From positions 2,666,001-2,730,000 of the forward strand of contig JAPEUQ010000001.1 of NCBI GenBank assembly GCA_027946365.1: a DNA stretch of 64,000 nucleotides, given 5' to 3'. The notes beneath the pieces are model-generated. The model was not told where the DNA came from. It did no database searches and was given only the letters and a program-made list of their open reading frames with translations. This DNA is from Kalmusia sp. IMI 367209. Taxonomy: Eukaryota > Ascomycota > Dothideomycetes > Pleosporales > Didymosphaeriaceae. The position numbers were made by a program, and so were the translations under genes. Every line of letters starts with the position of its first letter. Positions within the stretch are counted from its first letter, which is position 1. Of the stretch, positions 56,717 to 64,000 are shown piece after piece.

Positions 56717-57497
56717 ATATCGCTCGTCTAGGGGTGAGTATCAGGTACAATGTAGGGATAGGATGATCAAGGGAAGATTAGAAAACGAGTGGGGCAGATG
56801 CAGTGTGAACAGCTTGATGGGTGCGACTGTTGAACGGCACCATGTGCTTATCACGCTACGTGATGAGTGGTGTGTCTGATTGTAGAAGGAGCCACACTGA
56901 CGGAAATGCCGATGGAAGCGGCTGCTGCGCTCGTGGGAGTGATTGGACATGATTCTCGATTTTTAGGGAGACTTGTATGAATCATTGTCTAGTGCAAGAC
57001 TCCACCATCGGTCTTTGAATGCCATCCAGTCTTTTTTTGAGGTACTCGTCAATGATCGCGAGGGCCCAAGGGGTAGCGACCAGTGCAGGAAGTGGCCTGT
57101 TGTATCATGGGAGATGCTGGCTGGATGGCAGGACTTTGTGCAGCAAACCGCTAACGTGGGATCGCTCGTACTGTGATAATGATGACAGTGACGTGTCGCC
57201 ATCAAAGACATGGGGAGCTTTGCTGCGACATATATGGACACTGTGACTGCGTGTTAGTCAGCCTTGGCAGGAGCTACCCTAGTATGACGCAAAATCTCGG
57301 TGGTTCCCTTCCCCCACATAAGTGAAGTGAGCAACGGCCTCCGAACAACACGACGCTCCTCGCCCCGCTCCGAGCACCACCTTATTCGCCTCTCCTCCGC
57401 TCCGGGCGCTCCAGGATAATTGGCATATTTATAGCTGCCCGCAATTATCTTGGAGCCGCTGTCGCCCACCTTCCTTCGTCGCCCGCCGCGCACCACC
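56717..57497. promoter_or_regulatory. Divergent promoter region, nothing else recognised
   Basis: 781 bases between the Ser/Pro-rich gene and the BTB-type gene, transcribed outward. A TATTTATAG string at about 57426-57434 lies about 65 bases before the BTB-type ATG. No operator-like repeat stands out. Confidence 0.4.
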
Positions 57498-59705
57498 ATG
57501 GCTCCCACCCACGCCGACACCGCTGCCGTTGCACAGAAGCAGCCTCGCCGCTCGGTAAACCGCATCATCCCAGCCATTCCCCACCGCTTTTCTCGTCCAC
57601 CCGCTGCGAGGCCGATTACGCCGGAGGAGTCTGCGACCGTGCCTCAACGCGACCCAGATCCTCAGCCAGCCAACTCGAGCGCAGCAGCAGAAGCTGCTTC
57701 GGCCGCTATTGAGACGCCTCTGACCCCAGACTCGCGCGTATCACCTGTCGACAGTGGTCATGGTCAGGAGCTTGTACTGGCAAGCTCTCCTGCGCGCTCT
57801 GGGGACGACTACGTGGAGGAGGCGCCGGTAACTCAAGGTATGTTTCTGCCTGATCGCAATTTGGTGCAACCTTGGCGATTTATACTGATGGTGCGACAAG
57901 TAGATGCAGACGATGAACGGCTTGTCAGTGCAAATACCATGCATGATGTCGCTTCTACCACGCCACAGCTTGAGTCCGTCGCGGTTGCAGCCAACGGCGA
58001 GCGTCCAAAACCGATCGTGCCCGCAGAGCTCCCGCCTGAGTTCTATCCTAGAGAGAAGCCAGTGATACACGCGCTCGCCGTAGAAAGCACACAGCCCCCC
58101 TCCTACCCTTCGTCTACCCACCGACCACAACCAAGCGTGGAGGGGCTTGTCTTTGGTGGCATTGCGCAGGAGTCCCCTGCTATGCCTTCCACCCCGCAAG
58201 ACTTGGAGTCAGATGGGCGCGCTTCGCAGCAGGCCTTCTCTCGCCCACCTCCGGGCTTTGCACCTCCTCATATGGCTTCCCAATTCTATCCTGGCCACTC
58301 GCATCACCCGTCAGAGCCCACCGCGGCATGGTCCTATCCCGCATATTCCATGCCGCTACCGCCCGAGACCATCTATGCCAACGGTAATGACTTCCGTTCT
58401 CCTGCCTTCCCACCAGCGTCGGGAGCTTTTCAGGCACAGTTTTCTGCCCCGTTCTCTCCACAAGGTGGTCCAGTCGCGATGAATGGCACTGCTATCAGGT
58501 CACACTCTCAGTCTCCGAGCAGGTCACAGTTTGGCGAAGCTGATCCTGGATCCAACTACGGCGACGAGTCACAGAACGCTCCACATGCGAACGGGAGGGT
58601 TCCAGCCAAGTATACCACATCATCTGAAGGTTACGACGTCGCCAAACACGTCTTCAACCTGTTTGGCAATCCCGAATTTACTGATTATATTCTCCATTTA
58701 CGATCGCCAGATGTTGTGTTGCTTTCTTTCCCAGTTCATGCAGCCATCGTTTCTCGCAGCCCGGTAATCTTCGAAGCGCTCCGACGCAGCGCACCACCTG
58801 CTTTCCAGACAAAAGACCCCAGGCGGCTGGCAGAAATCTTAACTGATGACAGGTTTGTCACCCCTGAATCTTTGCTTGAGGCAATCAAAATCCTGTATGC
58901 AGCACCGCTGCTGCCTTCTGAGGCATTCGTTTACGGCTTGCATCCATATGACGGCGGTCATGACCAAGGATATGGTTTCCACGAAGCTCGCAAACGTATG
59001 GGCCAAGCCATCAGTTACGCCGCCGCCGGGAGGGTGCTGCAGATACCAGAAATGCTAGCCTGTGGTCTCCGGCTTACCAAGTCACTTCTTCGTTGGGACA
59101 CGCTCGATATTGTGCTTCACTTCGGATTCTCTGCAAGCAAGACGACTGTGCAACCTAATGGCTTTGGGACCGATAGCCGCATTCTCGAGACATACGCTGT
59201 ACCGTTGCTAGACGAGGTAGTGGAGTTCATTGCATACAACTTCCCTTCGGACTTTGTACTTTATAAGATCGCGCCAGAACTGCGCCAGGCTCCACGTCTA
59301 CCGACCCTCGTTGAATCAAAACAATCTTCCCACAACCCACGACTGAGTAAGATTCGTTTCGGTGATGCACCTCCGGAAGACGAGCTCAAACCAAGTCATG
59401 TCACGCAACTTCTCTCAAGCATCCTACTTTCCATTCCGCTAGCTCTACTGGATCGCCTCTTCAGTCATCCCGCAGCCGCCAACCTAATTGGCTGGAGTGG
59501 GCTAGTGAAGATCTTACGAGACGTGATTGACGAGCGTGAGAAGCGGCGCCAGAAAGTGTTGACCAATCAGATCAAACCTTTGTTGGATGCAACAGTTCCG
59601 AGAACTCTTTTGGAGAATCTTTATCGAGAGGAGCGTGTTGAACCTACTTCCGAGCGACGTTCCGGTTTCAAGCCTGTGACTCTTCCTCTAAGGGATCAGG
59701 CTTGA
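57498..59705 (+). CDS. BTB/POZ-like domain protein
   Basis: Proposed exons 57498-57837 and 57901-59705 give 714 residues. The N-terminal half is Pro/Ser/Ala-rich and disordered. A BTB-like fold begins near residue 360 (NLFGNPEFTDYILHLRSPD, then FPVHAAIVSRSPVIFEAL), with a helical follow-on (PESLLEAIKILYAAPLLPSE) that resembles a BACK-type extension. C-terminal helices carry LLSSILLSIPLALLDRLF. Such proteins dimerise or recruit cullin-3, but no DNA-binding or kelch partner domain was seen. The 63-base intron has a GTATGT donor and no stop, so retention would add 21 residues. Start chosen at the first ATG; upstream reading needs TTG. Confidence 0.78.
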   Translation: MAPTHADTAAVAQKQPRRSVNRIIPAIPHRFSRPPAARPITPEESATVPQRDPDPQPANSSAAAEAASAAIETPLTPDSRVSPVDSGHGQELVLASSPARSGDDYVEEAPVTQGMFLPDRNLVQPWRFILMVRQVDADDERLVSANTMHDVASTTPQLESVAVAANGERPKPIVPAELPPEFYPREKPVIHALAVESTQPPSYPSSTHRPQPSVEGLVFGGIAQESPAMPSTPQDLESDGRASQQAFSRPPPGFAPPHMASQFYPGHSHHPSEPTAAWSYPAYSMPLPPETIYANGNDFRSPAFPPASGAFQAQFSAPFSPQGGPVAMNGTAIRSHSQSPSRSQFGEADPGSNYGDESQNAPHANGRVPAKYTTSSEGYDVAKHVFNLFGNPEFTDYILHLRSPDVVLLSFPVHAAIVSRSPVIFEALRRSAPPAFQTKDPRRLAEILTDDRFVTPESLLEAIKILYAAPLLPSEAFVYGLHPYDGGHDQGYGFHEARKRMGQAISYAAAGRVLQIPEMLACGLRLTKSLLRWDTLDIVLHFGFSASKTTVQPNGFGTDSRILETYAVPLLDEVVEFIAYNFPSDFVLYKIAPELRQAPRLPTLVESKQSSHNPRLSKIRFGDAPPEDELKPSHVTQLLSSILLSIPLALLDRLFSHPAAANLIGWSGLVKILRDVIDEREKRRQKVLTNQIKPLLDATVPRTLLENLYREERVEPTSERRSGFKPVTLPLRDQA

Positions 59706-61050
59706 AGGCGATCTATGCTCAGTACTGGCGAATACGGTAGCGTCAGATCGCTACGGGAGAAAATGTTCTTTTGGGGGGTTTCACAAAATCACAAACGGCT
59801 GACCAGAGTTGATATCCTCACTAGGTCTTGCGGGGATTTCGGGCACAAAAAGGATTTTTCTCTTTATGACATGGGAGGATCTTGGATGTTGCATGGCAAA
59901 TTCTGCGTTTTTTGATATTCACGCATCATAGCCAGCGACCCAGGCGTTTCTATCGGGCGTTTCCGGTTGATACCTTGTTTTTGATATGGTGGCCACGTCT
60001 CTTACAATGGCCATCTAAAAAGTTCGAGATGACGAGCATACCACATTCAAGATCACGACGTGACGAGGCAAGTACCCTGTTTTCCCCTTTGTACATCAGA
60101 AACGGCATCTTTCACTTTTTCCTTTCTGTTTACCAAGTCAGCGATTAGGTCTGGTTATGTTTGTTCATGTCCGCATATCCGAGAATCTCTCGCTTCTTCG
60201 TTCACATATACACGACTCGGCGATATCCACGCTCGAGCTCGGAGATTCTCTTCAATAGTTAGGCAGATAGCACCGTGTTCTCGGTGGAAAAAATACAGGA
60301 AAGTTTGCGTTACTATTACATGCGGGTTTGGTCGGAAAAGGCAGTGATGCGGTCGCACCTTCGAAGCCTCTCGTACACCCTTGAAACCTCCTCCACAGAC
60401 CCATATTTGTCAAAGCTTGATCTGACCGTTCGAACATTAATCACAACATGGAGCTGAAACCTTTCTACATGGAGATATACAGTATCTTGACACCCTTGGT
60501 CTATACCCCTGTTAAAGTTCGACCAATCAAGACCGTCAGAGCACCTGATCTGAGGCTGTTCATTGGTCAAACTCAAGCTGGGGTATAACCCGAGGTATCA
60601 AGGCGCTGTACATTACAAAGCGCAGCGGCTTTAAAGCGGAAACAAGCACGACATCTTCCTCTTTTGGCTGGATCAATTTACACCAGGCGAACGTTCCTCC
60701 AGCCGTTTGGCGGGCCGAGGCGATGCCGCTTGGGATGGAAACGGCAACGCCCCGACCACTCGCCCTTCTCGGATATGCTCAAAGGGCGTTTGGTTGTGCC
60801 TCTCAACAGGGGCCATGCCACCTATATAATCGGGAGGCTCCTGCCGAACGCGGAAGCAGTCGACGGACTACGGCACAGCCTTTCCTTCTTGCGTTTCCCC
60901 GGTGGAAATTTGTTGCAGTTTTGCTGCTCTTTCAACAAGGGCGAGAGGCTTGATCCAACGCTTTCAGGTCACGAGCTGCTTCCTGTGTTTACAGAATTTC
61001 TGCGCGCATCTCCTTCCCAGCTATCCGATCCGCAGCTGCGAAGTCCGACT
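59706..61050. other. Intergenic stretch and long 5' region of the MFS gene
   Basis: About 1.3 kb. The MFS frame is open upstream of its ATG for nearly 400 bases, including an in-frame ATG at 60775, but the translated sequence there is not transporter-like. Otherwise only motif-free frames are seen. A short GC-rich block around 60700-60950 may be promoter or leader. Confidence 0.45.
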
Positions 61051-62522
61051 ATGGACCGTGCGGAGGTTGGAACGGATGCGATCTACGACGACAAACCGAA
61101 TACGCTCTCTGCATCTGCTTCTAGTGTATCAATACACAGCTCACAACAGTATGTCCAGCATGAAATACAAGAAAAGGAACAGCAAGCGATAGAAGGCGGC
61201 ACTGAAGAAAATGGCGGAGCAAACCTAGAGCCTGTAAAGAGCCAACCAAGTGTGAACAATGCAGCCGCGATACCTAATGGTGGGTTGACAGCGTGGTTGC
61301 AAGTTCTAGGAGCTTTCTTCTTGTTCTTTAATACCTGGTGCGTTATAAACCCATGAGAATCATTGAAGCCGGTGTATCTGACTGTGCTCATAGGGGAATA
61401 ATCAACACTTTCGGCTCATACCAAGCCTACTACGAGACTGATCTTCTAACGAGCTCCAGCCCGAGCGCTATCTCATGGATAGGTTCTATACAAGCGTTCC
61501 TCCTTCTCGTCGTTGGAACTCTCACAGGTCCCATATACGACAGAGGCCACTTCCGCACGCTTCTCATTGGGGGCTCTTTTCTACTAGTCCTAGGGCAGAT
61601 GATGCTCTCGCTCTGCCATGAGTACTACCAGGTTCTGCTTGCTCAGGCTATTTGCATTGGCATCGGTTCTGGTTGCCTATTTATTCCCAGTGTTGCCATC
61701 CTGAGCACATACTTCACGACTAAGATCGCCACTACAATGGGCATCGCAGCCAGTGGCAGCTCCTTAGGCGGCGTCATCTACCCCATCGTATTCCATAAAC
61801 TGCTCCCACAGATCGGCTTCGCCTGGACTACGCGAGTGATAGGCTTCATTATCCTCGGTACGATGGTCATTCCCAACACGTGCATGCGTCTGCGCGTCCT
61901 CCCCGCCAAATCACGCAGCCTCCTAGACCTCAACGCCTTCACCATACCCGCATATGCCTTCATGGTCGTCGGCTTCTTCATTGGCTTCATGAGCCTCTAC
62001 ATGCCCTTCTTCTACGGCCAAGTCTACGCGCTCCAAACCCACATCACCAACGCCAACCTCGGCTTCTACCTCCTCGCCATTATGAACTCGACCTCGGTCT
62101 TCGGCCGCATCATCCCAAACTACCTCGCCGACAAGCTGGGCCCCTTCAACGTCATCATTCCCTGCGCATTAATAACGGGCGTTCTGTGCTTCTGCTTCAT
62201 CAGCGTGACATCTGCTGCGGGCATCATCGTGCTGATGGGCTTCTACGGGTTTTTCAGCGGCACTTTTGTTAGCCTGCCGCCGACGATCATTGTGCATCTG
62301 AGTTTGAACGAGAGGGGCAAGATCGGGACGAGGCTCGGGCAGAGCTTTGCGTGCGTGGCAGTGGGGTTGCTGGTGGGGACGCCGATCGGGGGTGCGATTT
62401 TGGATCGGAGCGGGTTTTGGGCCGTGTGGGTTTTCGGTGGTTGTATGTTGTTGGCAAGTACAGTGATTTTAGGTGTTGCAAGAGTGTGCCACAAGGGGTG
62501 GAGTTTGGCGGTTAGAGCTTGA
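61051..62522 (+). CDS. MFS transporter, monocarboxylate-permease type
   Basis: Exons 61051-61337 and 61394-62522 give 471 residues. A charged N-terminal tail of about 70 residues leads into NGGLTAWLQVLGAFFLFFNTWG, the typical start of fungal monocarboxylate-type (MCT/Mch) carriers, then INTFGSYQAYYE across the splice. About 12 membrane segments are visible, with QAICIGIGSGCLFIPSVAIL, FGRIIPNYLADKLGPFN and GLLVGTPIGGAI as family-like strings. Substrate unknown. The starting ATG was picked for MDRAEVGTDAIYDD; an earlier in-frame ATG is possible but less protein-like. Confidence 0.87.
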
Positions 62523-62796
62523 GGGGGGAGAGGGCACGAATCTGCTGCGAGGTGGGGAGGATATCTTTATTTATTTGGCATACGGGTATTTTGTATAGTA
62601 GATAGCATATGTGGCATTTGGGATAGCAATAGGCTAGTATTCCGCAAATGTTGTATTATTATTCACCGGGCTTTGGCTACCAAGAATAGCGCCGAGTAGA
62701 AAACCTGGAAAAGACTCTTACAACCATGTGTCAAAACGTAATAAAACGTAATACAGAAAATCCAATGGTATTGTTTCCAAGGGCACGAACAAAGCT

Positions 62797-63893
62797 CTAC
62801 TCGTCCATCTCATCATCTTCCTCCTGCTGCATATGCATTCTTGAGCTCCTGCCTGCCGTGCTGCTCCTCCCTTGCACTCGATCCGCCTTTTCTCCCACAT
62901 GTAAATTCCCGGTCCAATTCGTCTTACACTTGGGACATCGCCTCGCATTGGACTGTTGCCCTCCAAAGTACTGGTTCGCACATCTTGTATGCCACCGCAC
63001 GCCACAGTCCCTATTGTCACACCGTAATCCAATCGTAACAATATCTTTACATCCCTCACAGTCTCTTATCCTAACGACCGGCTCAGCCTCCTCATCGTCA
63101 TCTTCAGCTGGCAGCTCATTATATGTTTCCTTAAGGTAGTTGCGTAGCTCCAAGAGACCGCGTGGCGCGAGCGAGTAATAGAAATGTCTCGATTTCTGGA
63201 AAAAGCCTTGTGATACGAGACCTCGTAACACTCGTTCTGAGTCGGCGTTGGAAATGCTCTTGACGTTGCTTTCGATCTGTGTGGGCTCCCCGTCCGCATC
63301 TGCGTCGACAGCTTGGCTTTGCCGATTTCGTGGCACCTTTGCCAGCTGGGTTGCGCGCATTTCCTTCACTGCCATGATCTCTCGGGTCCTTGTGTTGTTT
63401 TCCTCGAACATGGCGTCTAGCAGACGCTTGATGTATGCGATCTCATCCGAGGTGAACGAGGTGGCGGGTTGGGTGAAGAGGTCCGAGGTGGTATTGACGA
63501 GAGCGTAGGTCTTGTCACCTGTTATCTGCTCGCGGGAGGAGCGTATTTCGAAGTCGAGTTGTGCGATTTTAGCATTTGTGGTCTGGACCAACGAGGTGAC
63601 AATTTGTTCTGTAATATCACCCTCGAATCGCTCGCGCTCAGGTTCTAAGACAAGAAGTAAGCTTATTGTTCAGGTGGTTTGACGTGCCCTGAGAAATAGA
63701 AGCGATGGTCAATCGACTATAGAAGAGCCGGCTGACCTTGTGCCGTGAGGATGGCTGCGACGACCGGTCTTAGTCCTTCAAATGTGAAAATCGAGCGCGA
63801 GAAAAAGGCTTGGAGAAAGGCACGGTGGACGTCATCGTAGAGAGGAGCTTCTGGAGATCGCGAACGATAGCCATTGACTTGGCGTCGTGACAT
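62797..63893 (-). CDS. nse1: Nse1, RING-like subunit of the SMC5/6 complex
   Basis: Exons 63893-63737 and 63644-62797 on the minus strand give 334 residues. The first exon (YDDVHRAFLQAFFSRSIFTF) and start of the second match the N-terminal winged-helix region of Nse1. The C-terminus has a variant RING of C4HC3 type: cysteines 248, 251, 261 and 266, H271 and cysteines 274, 289 and 292 (DCEGCKDI, CDNRDCGVRWHTRC, CPKC). With Nse3 and Nse4 it forms the kleisin-associated part of SMC5/6, acting in DNA repair and as a ubiquitin ligase. The intron is 92 bases with a GTCAGC donor. The protein ends in an acidic tail. Confidence 0.9.
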
Positions 63894-64000
63894 ATGAGTA
63901 TAATGTGTGTTTGATCGTTTGTATATAACGTGCGGAGGTGGTGGAGAAACACATGCGCCCGCGACGCGGGGGAACAGAAGGAGCGCGGGAACGCGCAAGC

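Noticed and set aside
1..64000. tRNA, rRNA or CRISPR features
   Set aside because: No cloverleaf-like B-box context, ribosomal sequence or regularly spaced repeats were noticed on either strand; CRISPR is not expected in a fungal chromosome.

Overview
The window is a 64 kb stretch of a filamentous ascomycete nuclear chromosome (Pezizomycotina; gene style and family content fit a Dothideomycete, but that is inference). Genes have short introns of about 45-65 bases with GT-AG ends and CTRAY-type branch points, genes alternate between strands, and a fungal quinate-utilisation (QUT/qa) gene set is present. Exon boundaries below were worked out by hand from reading-frame continuity and family conservation.

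Layout. (1) 1-3 kb: tail of a Gly/Tyr-rich RNA-binding-type protein and a 2EXR/F-box-like gene whose frame shifts twice. (2) 3.9-12.8 kb: first half of the QUT cluster: qutC (3-dehydroshikimate dehydratase), a qutH-type Gfo/Idh oxidoreductase, qutA (Zn2Cys6 activator) and qutR (AROM-derived repressor). (3) 13.1-15.7 kb: a conserved membrane protein. (4) 16-31 kb: an accessory island, gene-poor and full of relics: a broken rhodopsin-domain gene, a broken glycerophosphodiester phosphodiesterase, a broken O-methyltransferase and a polyketide-synthase ketosynthase scrap. Intact-looking genes lie among them: a six-exon rhodopsin-domain membrane protein, a tiny secreted-peptide gene, a UstYa-like (DUF3328) gene and an MFS transporter with a 13-base microexon. 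(5) 31-32.3 kb: a secreted fasciclin protein. (6) 32.8-38.4 kb: second half of the QUT cluster: qutD (quinate permease), qutB (quinate/shikimate dehydrogenase), qutG (inositol-monophosphatase-like) and qutE (type II dehydroquinase). (7) 39-64 kb: ordinary core genes: a membrane protein, a secreted Cys-rich protein, a repeat-bearing protein, an F-box protein, the autophagy lipase Atg15, a VPS9-domain protein, a coiled-coil protein, a Ser/Pro-rich protein, a BTB-type protein, a monocarboxylate-type MFS carrier and Nse1 of the SMC5/6 complex.

How the genes work together. QutD imports quinate; QutB oxidises it to dehydroquinate; QutE dehydrates that to dehydroshikimate; QutC converts dehydroshikimate to protocatechuate for the beta-ketoadipate pathway. 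QutA activates the genes and QutR restrains QutA. The pathway is complete but split by about 20 kb. The island between the halves looks like the remains of one or more secondary-metabolism loci. The divergent pair of a small secreted-peptide gene and a UstYa-like gene, next to an MFS exporter, is the best candidate for an undescribed ribosomal-peptide system, though the peptide gene is a prediction from sequence alone.
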